Source: JAGOPY01 sp964619555 (lineage in GTDB: Bacteria; Bacteroidota; Bacteroidia; Bacteroidales; JAGOPY01). From it: a stretch of 64,000 bases of DNA. The position numbers and the translations under genes were made by a program. The stretch is from the NCBI GenBank assembly GCA_964619555.1, contig CAZUDV010000020.1:1-64000 (forward strand), in the 5' to 3' direction. Under the pieces are notes generated by a model. The model was not told where the DNA came from. It made no database searches and saw nothing but the letters and a program-made list of their open reading frames with translations. Below are positions 1 to 8,159 of this stretch, piece by piece (position 1 is the stretch's first letter; each line of letters opens with the position of its first letter).

Positions 1-63
1 AGAAACCAGAAACAAGAAACCAGAAACAAGAAACCAGAAACAAGAAACCAGAAACCAGAAATC
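1..63 (+). repeat. Heptamer tandem array AGAAAC(C/A), nine units
   Basis: Nine consecutive 7-base units of the form AGAAACC or AGAAACA, with the last unit changed to AGAAATC, run up to 5 bases before the ATG of the methylglyoxal synthase gene. The array starts at the window edge and may be longer. A second nine-unit array of the same heptamer lies at 54807-54869, also at a gene start and in the same orientation relative to that gene. Function is unknown. A 7-base period is prone to slippage. Confidence 0.9.
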
Positions 64-68
64 CAACA

Positions 69-548
69 ATGAAACTCCCTACAGTCAAAAATATTGCCAT
101 AGTAGCCCATGATAAAATGAAACCGGATATGGTTGAATGGGTAAGATGGAACAAGGCCATTCTGGCCCGCCATAAACTGGTTTGCACCGGGACGACCGGC
201 AGAATGCTCCAGGATGTCCTGATCGAAGAGAAGGATAATTTGCCGGATAAGGATTTTGAGATCATCAGGCTGAAGTCGGGTCCGCTTGGCGGGGATCAGC
301 AACTCGGCGCCATGATCGCAGAAGGCAAGATCCATGTGCTGATCTTCTTCTGGGACCCTATGGAACCACAGCCCCATGACGTCGATGTCAAGGCTCTGCT
401 CAGGATCGCCGTCTTGTACAATATCCCAACCGCATCCAACAGGGCATCTGCTGATTTCCTGATATCCTCGCCTTTGTTTTATGACGAATATGAAACAAGG
501 CAAAAGGATTACGGCGACTATCTTCAGCGCTCCGTACCGCTGAAATGA
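69..548 (+). CDS. mgsA: Methylglyoxal synthase
   Basis: The 159-residue product is expected to convert dihydroxyacetone phosphate to methylglyoxal and phosphate in the cytosol, a bypass of lower glycolysis that relieves sugar-phosphate stress. It matches the MgsA family throughout: VAHD near residue 13, the phosphate-binding TGTTG near 40, the SGPLGGDQQ catalytic segment near 70-80 and LIFFWDP near 91-97, followed by PHDVDVKALLR. Length is normal (E. coli MgsA is 152). The ATG lies 5 bases after the heptamer array, so the leader is repeat DNA with no Shine-Dalgarno. It is followed by thrH in the same direction after 47 bases. Confidence 0.95.
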   Translation: MKLPTVKNIAIVAHDKMKPDMVEWVRWNKAILARHKLVCTGTTGRMLQDVLIEEKDNLPDKDFEIIRLKSGPLGGDQQLGAMIAEGKIHVLIFFWDPMEPQPHDVDVKALLRIAVLYNIPTASNRASADFLISSPLFYDEYETRQKDYGDYLQRSVPLK

Positions 549-595
549 GCATGACACGGAAAATTGTAAATACTTAATCTAAAATTGTATAATCC

Positions 596-1195
596 ATGAA
601 GTTTCTCTGTTCTGACCTGGAAGGCGTTTTTGTACCCGAAGTTTGGATCAATGTGGCCGAAAAAACCGGCATCCCCGAATTGCGGAGAACTACACGGGAC
701 GAACCGGACTACGGCAAACTGATGCGGTTCAGAATGGCCTTGTTACGTGAGAAAGGGCTCAAACTTAAAGATATTCAGGATGTGATCGCGACCATACGTC
801 CGCTGGATGGAGCCCTGGAACTGATGGAGTGGATAAAAAGCCATCTCCCAATGGTCATCGTTTCGGATACCTTTACCCAATTTGCAGATCCATTGATGGC
901 ACAGCTCAACAGGCCAACGTTGTTCTGCAACGAACTGGTCATAGACAGGGACGGTTTTATTGCGGATTTCAGGCTCCGTCAGCAAGACCAGAAGCGGAAA
1001 GTGGCCCAGGCCCTGCAAAATCTGAATTATACCGTCATTGCCATGGGCGATTCTTACAACGACACCTCCATGCTTTCCCAGGCCGAATATGGCATCCTGT
1101 TCAGGCCTCCGGAAAATGTGGTGCGCGACTTTCCCCGGTTTCCCGTGGCTCTTGACTACAAAGAGCTCCGGACCCTGATCCATGATCTACTATAA
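596..1195 (+). CDS. thrH: ThrH-type phosphoserine phosphatase / homoserine phosphotransferase (HAD family)
   Basis: This 199-residue HAD-superfamily protein resembles Pseudomonas ThrH along its whole length. It begins with the nucleophile motif DLEG at residues 7-10, has VSDTF near 88-92 as motif II, and GDSYNDTSML near 150 as the Mg-binding motif III/IV. ThrH enzymes dephosphorylate phosphoserine and can move the phosphate to homoserine, linking serine and threonine synthesis. The protein is full length. It sits between mgsA and an SDR gene, all on the plus strand with short gaps, so co-transcription is plausible. No other serine or threonine gene is nearby. Confidence 0.9.
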   Translation: MKFLCSDLEGVFVPEVWINVAEKTGIPELRRTTRDEPDYGKLMRFRMALLREKGLKLKDIQDVIATIRPLDGALELMEWIKSHLPMVIVSDTFTQFADPLMAQLNRPTLFCNELVIDRDGFIADFRLRQQDQKRKVAQALQNLNYTVIAMGDSYNDTSMLSQAEYGILFRPPENVVRDFPRFPVALDYKELRTLIHDLL

Positions 1196-1220
1196 TCTGT
1201 GAATCTGTAGCTAATCAATT

Positions 1221-1985
1221 ATGGAAATTAGTTTTCAAAACAAAATCGTCCTGGTTACTGGCTCTTCCAGGGGGATCGGCGCTGCAATTGCCTTGAAATT
1301 CGCTGAAAACGGCGCTACGGTGATCATTCATTACAACAAAAGCGAACTGAAAGCCCGGGAGACATTTGCAAAATTGCCCCGTCATGACCATCTGCTCGCA
1401 AAGGCGGAATTGTCGGATCCGGTTGAAGTTGAAAGGATGTTTGATGAGGCCGTTTCCACGTTCGGGCGTATCGATATCCTCGTCAATAATGCGGGGATCT
1501 ATGAAGAAACCTTCTGGTGGGAACTGGATTACGTTCATTGGCAGGAACACTGGCGCCGGACCATTGAAACCAACCTCACCGGGATGGCCAACCTGTCATT
1601 CCTGGTGGCCAGGCAAATGATAGGGCAGGGGGGAGGCAAGATCATCAACATATCCTCACGCGGTGCATTCAGGGGTGAACCTCACGCTTTGCCATACGGA
1701 GCAGCCAAAGCAGCAATGAATTCCTTCGGGCAGTCTATGGCCTGGGCACTGGCGGATAAGAATGTCCAGGTTTTTACCCTTGCACCCGGATGGGTGGACA
1801 CCGACATGACGCACGAAATATTGATGAGCGAAAGAGGGAAAGCTGTCAGGGCCCAAAGTCCGTTGAACCGGGTCGCCAGGCCGGAAGAACTGGCACAAGC
1901 CATCCTGTTGCTGGCTTCAGATGGCACGGAATATATGACCGGGTGCATACTGGATATGAATGGCGCCAGCTACCTTAGAACATAG
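1221..1985 (+). CDS. Short-chain dehydrogenase/reductase (SDR)
   Basis: A 254-residue classical SDR. The N-terminal dinucleotide site is TGSSRGIG (residues 13-20), followed by NNAG near 90; the catalytic Ser lies in the NISS segment near 142 and Tyr159-x3-Lys163 reads YGAAK. The C-terminal part has the APGWVDTDM loop. This layout fits FabG-like NAD(P)-dependent oxidoreductases, but the substrate cannot be read from the sequence. It lies 25 bases after thrH and converges with the LRR operon, ending 13 bases before that operon's stop. Confidence 0.85.
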   Translation: MEISFQNKIVLVTGSSRGIGAAIALKFAENGATVIIHYNKSELKARETFAKLPRHDHLLAKAELSDPVEVERMFDEAVSTFGRIDILVNNAGIYEETFWWELDYVHWQEHWRRTIETNLTGMANLSFLVARQMIGQGGGKIINISSRGAFRGEPHALPYGAAKAAMNSFGQSMAWALADKNVQVFTLAPGWVDTDMTHEILMSERGKAVRAQSPLNRVARPEELAQAILLLASDGTEYMTGCILDMNGASYLRT

Positions 1986-1998
1986 TCGTCATTTCAGA

Positions 1999-4680
1999 CT
2001 AGTAGTATACCACTTCTACTCCCGGCATCATTTCCCTAAAGGCGGATACTTTTTTGTCGTTTAATTTGGTATTGTAACACACCAGGTTCTTAAGCTGGAA
2101 TAATTGGGTCAGCGGTTTCAGGTTATTGATACCGGTGTTCTGGCATTCCAGTTTTTTGAGATTGGACAGGTTCGCCAATGGATCCAGTTTTTTTATCTGT
2201 GTGCCCGAACAGTTTAATTGTTCAAGGGAGGTGATATTTTTAAGTTCATCCAGCTTTTCAACCGGTGTATCGCTTATGTCGAGCACTTTCAATTCCGGAA
2301 GACCGGCCAGAGGACCCAGTGAGGATACAGGGTTTCCGGACAGGTTCAGTTGTTTTAACCTGACAAGGTCACTGACAGGGGATATGTCCTGCAGGATTCC
2401 ATTGGAAAGGTCGAGTTCTTCAAGCCTTGATAATGTTCTGAGCGGACCCAGGTCGCTGACGTCGCGCTTCTCAGAAAGGCTTAGTGATTTTAACAGCGCT
2501 GCCGCATGCAATTGTTCCCTGGTAGGGATCTCGTCCAGTTTAGTATGGGACTGGAAAACGGATTTCCAGGGCTGCGGGAGTTCATCCCACCAGCTTTTCA
2601 ACAGGGCGGTCTGAAATACGACCAGACATTCCGGGTGCAAATCCAGGAAGCGATCTAAATCCGTTTTTCCAATCCGTGTATTGTCGCAATAGATAATCTT
2701 GAGGGAACTGATCGGGGCAAGGGGATCAAGGTCATTGACGCTGGTCTTGTCCATGGAAAGGATACGGAGGTTTTTCAGATCGTTTAATCCGGTGAGGGAA
2801 TCGACGGGTGTGTCGGACAAATCCAGTTCTTCCAGCCTGGAAAGGGAAGACAACGGTTCCAGGCTGCTGATCCTGGTTCCGGCAACTGAGAGCTTCACCA
2901 GGTTGGTCAGTTCAGCCAGGGGCTTTAAATCGGAAACATAGGTTCCGCTGGCCATTATCTCCTTCAGGTTCGTTAAAATAGAAAGTGGCTCCAGGGTAGT
3001 GATATTGCCATTTCCCCTGAGATCCAGCCTGCTGATCAGGGTGACCTGGTGAAGTTGTTCCTTGGTAGGCCGTGGATCCAGCGTTACATATTCCCTGAAA
3101 ACCTGTTGCCATTCCAAACCGATCTTGCTCCACCAATCGGTAAGCCCCTGGCTTTCGTATATGACCAGCACTCCCGGATGGGCAGACATGAACGCATTGG
3201 CATGTGCCCTGGTAATGCCAGTCTGGTCGCAGTATACTTTTTCAAGGGCAGGAATATCTCCAAGTGGAATGAGATCTGCGATCCGGGATTGATCGGCATC
3301 AATTACCTGGAGGTTCGCCAGCCCGGATAGAGCGGAAAGCCTGTCTATGCCCGTATTTTTAAAAGATAACCGTCTGAGGCTTATCATATACCGGATCGCT
3401 TCAAGCGCATCGACCTGTGTGCCGGAAATGCTGAGGATTTCCAGGGCAGGAAGATCGGATAAGGGAGCGATGTCGCGGACGGGAGTATCGTCTATCCTGA
3501 TTTCTTTTAATAATGAAAGCCTTCTCAGAGGGTTCAAGTCCATGACTCTGCTGCCACTGGCATAAAGGATCTCCAGCGCGGCAAAATCCGCTATGGGTTC
3601 AAGCGATTCTATGAGGGTGCTGTCCGCGTAGAGTTCCCTGATCCTGGTGTTGTAGCGGATAGGTTCAAGGTCCCCGATCCGGGTGTTGGAAATATTCAGA
3701 ACCAGCAACCTGGTAAGACTTCTGACCGGGAAAAGATCTGATATGACAGTGTTGGAGACCTTGAGCATCTTCAATTCAGTAAGCTGGTCTATCGGGTCCA
3801 GGTCGGTGATCAGCGGATTGTCGGAAACATCCAGGCTTTCCAGCTTGATGATTTCACGAAGTGCCCTGAACCCTTTGCCTTTAATTGTGTGTATCGTATC
3901 GAACAATTCGGTCAGCAAGGTATCTTTGTCAAAAATAAGAAGGCTGTCGCCGCCTATATATATGAATTTCTGAACTTCAACAATATCAGGTCTGTAATCA
4001 ATCAGCAAAATGGTGGAATCATTGAGGAAATCGACCTGTGATAACCGGATCGAATCCTGGAGAATAAAATCATCCCCTAAAACATGCTTCCATTCCGGCG
4101 ACATTTTGTTCCACCACGCCATCAGTTCTTCGGCTTCATTGAGCTTGGTGGTATAAATGCTGGCAATTTTCAGGACCTGTTCCTCATCATCGACATTAAT
4201 TTCGATAAACCTGGTTTTATTATTGCTAACCAATTCACCTTCAACGGTTTCTCCCTTCAGGTTCCGGTTTGCCGTCACCTTGAAATAAACCATGCCTTCG
4301 GGATTGGTCAATGATTGGATGTCCTGAATTTTAAAATTGAATTCAACTGTTTTAAAAAAGAAGTCCACATCTTTCAGGTAAGCCTGGACATCCTTGTAGG
4401 TAAGGATCTCCCTGTTTTCATCCAGGTCATCTTCCACCTGGACTTTTTCTGACATGAAAGCCTTGATATAGCTTTCGTTAATGATGATTTCCTTCTCCTT
4501 GGTGCTGGTTTCCGGATCGCCGAGGGTATTCAGGGAGAATTCGAGAAAACCCATCAGCCGTTTGATCTGTTCCTGGTAATTTTGAATCCCGGTCGTATCC
4601 TGCGTGTATGATTTCAATGGTGAGACCAGGAGCAGGAAGATGAGGGAAATGAATACAGAACCGTGTATAAATCTATTCAT
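1999..4680 (-). CDS. Secreted leucine-rich-repeat protein with three WW-type spacer modules
   Basis: An 893-residue exported protein with a signal peptide (residues about 1-26, hydrophobic core ISLIFLLLVSP). Residues about 30-185 form a non-LRR domain. Then come three blocks of about 22-residue leucine-rich repeats (pattern L..L..L..s.T.I.dL.PL), roughly residues 275-505, 550-670 and 720-893. Each block is preceded by a spacer with WW, then W and VF about ten residues on (AWWNKMSPEW, DWWSKIGLEW, SWWDELPQPW), and blocks end in a cap resembling HPxxLVxY. LRRs usually bind proteins, so an adhesion or scaffold role outside the cytoplasm is inferred. It is last in a four-gene operon and overlaps the preceding gene by 8 bases. 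Confidence 0.85.
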   Translation of the reverse strand: MNRFIHGSVFISLIFLLLVSPLKSYTQDTTGIQNYQEQIKRLMGFLEFSLNTLGDPETSTKEKEIIINESYIKAFMSEKVQVEDDLDENREILTYKDVQAYLKDVDFFFKTVEFNFKIQDIQSLTNPEGMVYFKVTANRNLKGETVEGELVSNNKTRFIEINVDDEEQVLKIASIYTTKLNEAEELMAWWNKMSPEWKHVLGDDFILQDSIRLSQVDFLNDSTILLIDYRPDIVEVQKFIYIGGDSLLIFDKDTLLTELFDTIHTIKGKGFRALREIIKLESLDVSDNPLITDLDPIDQLTELKMLKVSNTVISDLFPVRSLTRLLVLNISNTRIGDLEPIRYNTRIRELYADSTLIESLEPIADFAALEILYASGSRVMDLNPLRRLSLLKEIRIDDTPVRDIAPLSDLPALEILSISGTQVDALEAIRYMISLRRLSFKNTGIDRLSALSGLANLQVIDADQSRIADLIPLGDIPALEKVYCDQTGITRAHANAFMSAHPGVLVIYESQGLTDWWSKIGLEWQQVFREYVTLDPRPTKEQLHQVTLISRLDLRGNGNITTLEPLSILTNLKEIMASGTYVSDLKPLAELTNLVKLSVAGTRISSLEPLSSLSRLEELDLSDTPVDSLTGLNDLKNLRILSMDKTSVNDLDPLAPISSLKIIYCDNTRIGKTDLDRFLDLHPECLVVFQTALLKSWWDELPQPWKSVFQSHTKLDEIPTREQLHAAALLKSLSLSEKRDVSDLGPLRTLSRLEELDLSNGILQDISPVSDLVRLKQLNLSGNPVSSLGPLAGLPELKVLDISDTPVEKLDELKNITSLEQLNCSGTQIKKLDPLANLSNLKKLECQNTGINNLKPLTQLFQLKNLVCYNTKLNDKKVSAFREMMPGVEVVYY

Positions 4681-5506
4681 GGTAAATGTATTTCAGAAGG
4701 ATGTCTTTTTCATCAGGACTGATCTTCATTAAGGTCGAAATCAGCCAGCCTGTATTGAAATCCTTACGGTTATAATCGGATATTTCGAAATACCATCCGG
4801 GGACCTGGAAAAAGTGGAACTTGACTTTCGAAACGGTCCTGAATGTGAGGTTACCCAGTTTGAATTCGTAGATGAATAAGGTCAGAAAATCGGGATGGTA
4901 TTTCCAGGCTATGTAATTTTCGAGGCTTTCCCGGCTGTCAAAAGCTTTGACCAGGTTCATGAAATCCAGTTCATGGCTCATAGGGTGCAGAAATTTCTGT
5001 CCGGCCGTCCGAAGGCTGTCCTGGTCTGCAAAAAGGCGGGCGAAAGGCTCAAAATAAACATTGGTGATCACCCACTTGGAACCGATCGTGTCTTTTTCCA
5101 GCTGGAGGAAAAGAGTGAGGTATTTATCCTGGCCTTTATAATTGAATACGGTAGATACTTCCGCGAACCAGTTCCCCCCGTGGAAATCCAGGAATACGGG
5201 ATTTTTATCATCCAGCATGTCGTCCACAAAACTTTGTACCAGGGCCGGTGTGATGTAAGGATTTTCAGAATTGAAGAGGTTTTCGAGGTAAGTTTTCCTC
5301 AACCCCTTGTTTCGGTACATATGGTCTTCGGGATAGTAGCGTTCCCCCTTGAGATCTTCTTCTCCGTTAAATCTTCTGAAAAATTGATTGACCTGTTTGG
5401 TGGAAGCATAGAGATCACTTTCATCCCCCAGGTAATCTTCCAGGATTTGCGCTTCGGATACTGCACAGGCAATAAGGAACGCGGCAAGGACGGCCAGCCG
5501 TTTCAT
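4673..5506 (-). CDS. Exported protein of unknown function (277 aa)
   Basis: The family is not recognised. The N-terminus is a signal peptide (MKRLAVLAAFLIACAVSEAQ), so the protein is probably periplasmic or surface-exposed. The mature part is mixed alpha/beta with many aromatic residues. It contains a segment with GNWFAEVSTVFNYKG near residue 115 and alternating hydrophobic strands that recall a small NTF2-like or lipocalin-like sandwich, but this is only an impression. No catalytic motif was seen. It is third in the minus-strand operon, overlaps the LRR gene start by 8 bases and follows the 190-residue gene after 8 bases. Confidence 0.75.
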   Translation of the reverse strand: MKRLAVLAAFLIACAVSEAQILEDYLGDESDLYASTKQVNQFFRRFNGEEDLKGERYYPEDHMYRNKGLRKTYLENLFNSENPYITPALVQSFVDDMLDDKNPVFLDFHGGNWFAEVSTVFNYKGQDKYLTLFLQLEKDTIGSKWVITNVYFEPFARLFADQDSLRTAGQKFLHPMSHELDFMNLVKAFDSRESLENYIAWKYHPDFLTLFIYEFKLGNLTFRTVSKVKFHFFQVPGWYFEISDYNRKDFNTGWLISTLMKISPDEKDILLKYIYHE

Positions 5507-5514
5507 ATTAAATC

Positions 5515-6087
5515 TCAGCGCTCGGTTTCAGCCACACGGATATCGCCCAGGAGCACATCCCAGAAATCGATCAGCCGACCGCTGATCTGGGTTTGTTTCT
5601 TTTCGACATAAACGGTGATATCTTTTTTGGTGGTGTCTTTATAGACCATCCCGTCATCCATCGTTCCTTCAAACCTCTGGTAAATGGTGATAACGCCGAC
5701 ATAGCGCCCGTCCGGCTGCAGTTCCAGGTCGCTGATGTACTGGATATCGTACCACTTGATCGTGATCTTGTCGTAGTTAAGTGCCATCAGGCGCTCCAGG
5801 TACTTGCGGATCGGATAATACTTGATTTCTTCCCGGTAGAGGGACGACACTCCCATCTGGGCGTCTTCGACGAACAGCTCAAGGGTGCGTTCGATAACGC
5901 GGTTGGCTTCGGAGAAGGGAGTCTCCTTGCTGCCGATGATGCTGATGTATTTGCTCAGATCCCTGACTTTTTCAAGGGCAAGGCTGTCGATAGCCGCTTT
6001 CCGCTGCTTGGAAAGATTATCCTGCGCGATGGCGCCGGATGCTAAGAAAAATGCCAATATTATAACAGAAACAAACCTGATTTTCAT
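5515..6087 (-). CDS. Exported protein of unknown function (190 aa)
   Basis: A 190-residue protein with a clear signal peptide (residues 1-21, ending ASGAIAQ). The mature part begins with a charged helix, then a segment around residues 45-75 (helix, ET.FSEAN..I...L.LF.ED) and 90-160 (beta-rich, KITIKWYDIQYI...GRYVGVITIYQRFEG). This order resembles residues about 35-175 of the LRR protein encoded downstream, suggesting a shared module. No enzymatic motif is visible. It lies between the lipoprotein (3-base gap) and the 277-residue protein in a tight operon. Confidence 0.75.
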   Translation of the reverse strand: MKIRFVSVIILAFFLASGAIAQDNLSKQRKAAIDSLALEKVRDLSKYISIIGSKETPFSEANRVIERTLELFVEDAQMGVSSLYREEIKYYPIRKYLERLMALNYDKITIKWYDIQYISDLELQPDGRYVGVITIYQRFEGTMDDGMVYKDTTKKDITVYVEKKQTQISGRLIDFWDVLLGDIRVAETER

Positions 6088-6090
6088 ATC

Positions 6091-6741
6091 CTAATTGTTT
6101 TTTAACAATTCAAGTTCCTTGATTTTACCATTGCCGTCGTAGATAATCTTCTCTACCGTATTAATGTTATTCCTGGTATCTTTCAGATAATTAAGGTAAT
6201 TTTTAATGGTGGTCGGACGATCGTAGTCCACCGTGTTGCCTTCTTTGCTGATGATGATCAGAACCGGCGCTTCCGGTGAGGAAAACAGCTTCAGGGCATC
6301 AGCGATAAGCATGTTGGCCTGTGATACGCTGGTGGCTGATGTGATCGAACTGAAATAATCGGAAATCGTGGCCGCACTTTTCTCTTTGGCGGTGTTTCCT
6401 CCTGTCTCCTTTTGCTTATCCTCCATGGCTTTCTTATTCCATGCGGCTCTTTCGGCCGCTAATTTTTCTTCAGCCTGGGATAAAAGTTCGTCCACTTCCG
6501 GATCATTCAGGTTCATTTCACGGATAGACCTGACTGCCGCTTCTTTTTCATCGAGCGACATGGCAGTATTATCATTCAGAATGTCCATCAGAGTTGATTT
6601 GGCAGTAGAAAGTTTGGCTGCATATTCCGCCGCTTCCTTTTCTTTTGCCAGCTTTTTCTTGCTTTTACATGCCCCCATTCCGCCGGCAAGCGAAATCACC
6701 ATGAGCATGATTACCGATCGATAGAGAACTTTCTTCCACAT
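6091..6741 (-). CDS. Lipoprotein with coiled-coil segment, unknown function
   Basis: A 216-residue protein with a lipoprotein signal: hydrophobic stretch followed by GGMGAC, lipidated Cys near residue 25. A Lys/Glu/Ala-rich region to about residue 115 is predicted helical or coiled-coil (EKEAAEYAAKLSTAKSTLMD, then AEEKLAAERAAWNKKAME). The C-terminal 80 residues form a small domain (SDYFSSITSA, ANMLIADALKLF, TIKNYLNYLKD) that echoes the module in the two neighbouring exported proteins. It is the first gene of the LRR operon, with a TAAATTTG promoter 39 bases before the ATG. Function unknown; it may anchor the other products to a membrane. Confidence 0.75.
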   Translation of the reverse strand: MWKKVLYRSVIMLMVISLAGGMGACKSKKKLAKEKEAAEYAAKLSTAKSTLMDILNDNTAMSLDEKEAAVRSIREMNLNDPEVDELLSQAEEKLAAERAAWNKKAMEDKQKETGGNTAKEKSAATISDYFSSITSATSVSQANMLIADALKLFSSPEAPVLIIISKEGNTVDYDRPTTIKNYLNYLKDTRNNINTVEKIIYDGNGKIKELELLKNN

Positions 6742-6779
6742 AGGTCGCGATTTATTAATGATTCCAACGAATTAACGAC

Positions 6780-6787
6780 CAAATTTA
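6780..6787 (-). promoter_or_regulatory. Candidate -7 box TAAATTTG for the LRR operon
   Basis: On the minus strand TAAATTTG matches the Bacteroidota -7 consensus TAnnTTTG and lies 39 bases before the first start codon of the operon. No clear -33 TTTG was found. Confidence 0.5.
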
Positions 6788-6940
6788 TTGAAAATTATAG
6801 CGAAAAGGAAAAATGTGACCAGCCACTTGTCAACAACACATAGTTAGTATAACCAGGCAACGAAAGATACGGGAAACATGATAAAGTCAAACGGGGCATT
6901 ACCATCGTCAAACCACCCATTCTCATGTCGAACTATTTAA

Positions 6941-6948
6941 TACTTTTG
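6941..6948 (+). promoter_or_regulatory. Candidate -7 box TACTTTTG
   Basis: TACTTTTG fits TAnnTTTG and sits 17 bases before the ATG of the PLP enzyme gene, giving a very short leader. No obvious -33 element. Confidence 0.5.
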
Positions 6949-6964
6949 CCGAAAACCAGATATT

Positions 6965-8155
6965 ATGTCAAAAAACCATTACGATCCGTCAGGCGCCCTG
7001 TTCGACCTGAAACAATTCGGTGAATTCGGGGATGTCAATCCTTCCATTACCGATTCATCCACCTATACTTTCCTGGAAGCCCAGACCATGCTGGATACAT
7101 TCCACGGCGAGAGCGAAGGCTGCTTCCTCTATTCACGCCACTGGAATCCCAGCAATAAATATCTTTCCGATGCCCTGGCCGCCCTGGAGGGGACTCCGGC
7201 AGGCTGGGTGACTGCGTCAGGTATGGCTGCCATAACCACAACTTTGCTCCAACTTTGCAATTCCGGCGACCATATCATCACCAGCGTGACCACCTATGGC
7301 GGCACATTCGCATTCCTTAAGAATTATCTGCCCAAATTCGATATCGAGGTCACTTTTGTCAATATCTCTGACCTTGATGGGATTGAAAAGGCCATTCGGC
7401 CAAATACCCGGCTGATCTACACCGAATCGCTGACCAATCCGCTGCTACAGGTTTCGGATATACCAAAACTGGCTGCTATTTCCAGGAAACATGGTATCAA
7501 GCTTATTGTCGACAATACCTTCTCACCACTGATCATTTCGCCGGCACAACTGGGTGCGGACATAGTGGTTTACAGCATGACCAAATTCATTAATGGAAAG
7601 AACGATTGTGTCGCGGGCGCTATCTGTTCAGACGAAGAGTTCATCAACGCCATCAGCAATGTGAATGACGGCACGGCGATGTTGCTGGGTCCTGTGCTCG
7701 ATCCGCTGCGTTCATCCGGTATCCTGAAGAACCTGCACACGCTCCACATCCGGATGAAAAAGCACAGCGAAAACGCGATGTACCTGGCCACCCGCCTGGA
7801 ACAGGATGGCCTGAAGATCAAATACCCGGGCCTTGCCAGCCACCCCGACCACGAACTGATGAAAAGCCTGATGCATCCCGATTTCGGCTTCGGGGGCATG
7901 ATGGCGATCGATTTCGGGACGGCTCAACGAGCAAATGAAATCATGGAAAAGATGCAGATGGCCGGTGTCGGTTACCTGGCCGTGAGCCTCGGCTATTTCA
8001 AGACACTCTTCAGCAATCCCGGCAAGAGCACCTCGTCCGAAGTGCCCGAAGACATCCAGCGAGAAATGGGGCTCTCCGAAGGGCTCATACGGTTTTCAGT
8101 GGGATTGGACCACGACATTGAGAGGACCTGCCAGAGGATCATGAGCTGTATCTGA
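6965..8155 (+). CDS. Cys/Met-metabolism PLP enzyme (methionine gamma-lyase / cystathionine lyase type)
   Basis: A 396-residue fold-type I PLP enzyme of the Cys/Met metabolism family. Recognisable elements are YSRHWNPS near residue 56 (family consensus YSRxxNPT), ASGMAAI near 82-88 (phosphate binding), DNTFSPL near 184, and SMTKFING with the PLP Lys at 207. Members perform gamma- or beta-elimination or replacement on methionine, cystathionine or homocysteine derivatives. The exact reaction cannot be fixed by eye. The gene stands alone with its own promoter and converges with the DUF6515 gene, ending 4 bases before that stop. No met or cys operon is adjacent. Confidence 0.85.
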   Translation: MSKNHYDPSGALFDLKQFGEFGDVNPSITDSSTYTFLEAQTMLDTFHGESEGCFLYSRHWNPSNKYLSDALAALEGTPAGWVTASGMAAITTTLLQLCNSGDHIITSVTTYGGTFAFLKNYLPKFDIEVTFVNISDLDGIEKAIRPNTRLIYTESLTNPLLQVSDIPKLAAISRKHGIKLIVDNTFSPLIISPAQLGADIVVYSMTKFINGKNDCVAGAICSDEEFINAISNVNDGTAMLLGPVLDPLRSSGILKNLHTLHIRMKKHSENAMYLATRLEQDGLKIKYPGLASHPDHELMKSLMHPDFGFGGMMAIDFGTAQRANEIMEKMQMAGVGYLAVSLGYFKTLFSNPGKSTSSEVPEDIQREMGLSEGLIRFSVGLDHDIERTCQRIMSCI

Positions 8156-8159
8156 ACAA

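Noticed and set aside
1..63. CRISPR array
   Set aside because: The units are contiguous heptamers with no spacers; the same holds for 54807-54869 and 60854-60917.
6094..6109. Palindrome ATTGTT-TTTT-AACAAT resembling a Rex box
   Set aside because: It lacks the full TTGTTAA/TTAACAA arms and lies at the end of the lipoprotein gene within an operon; most likely chance in Asn/Leu codons.
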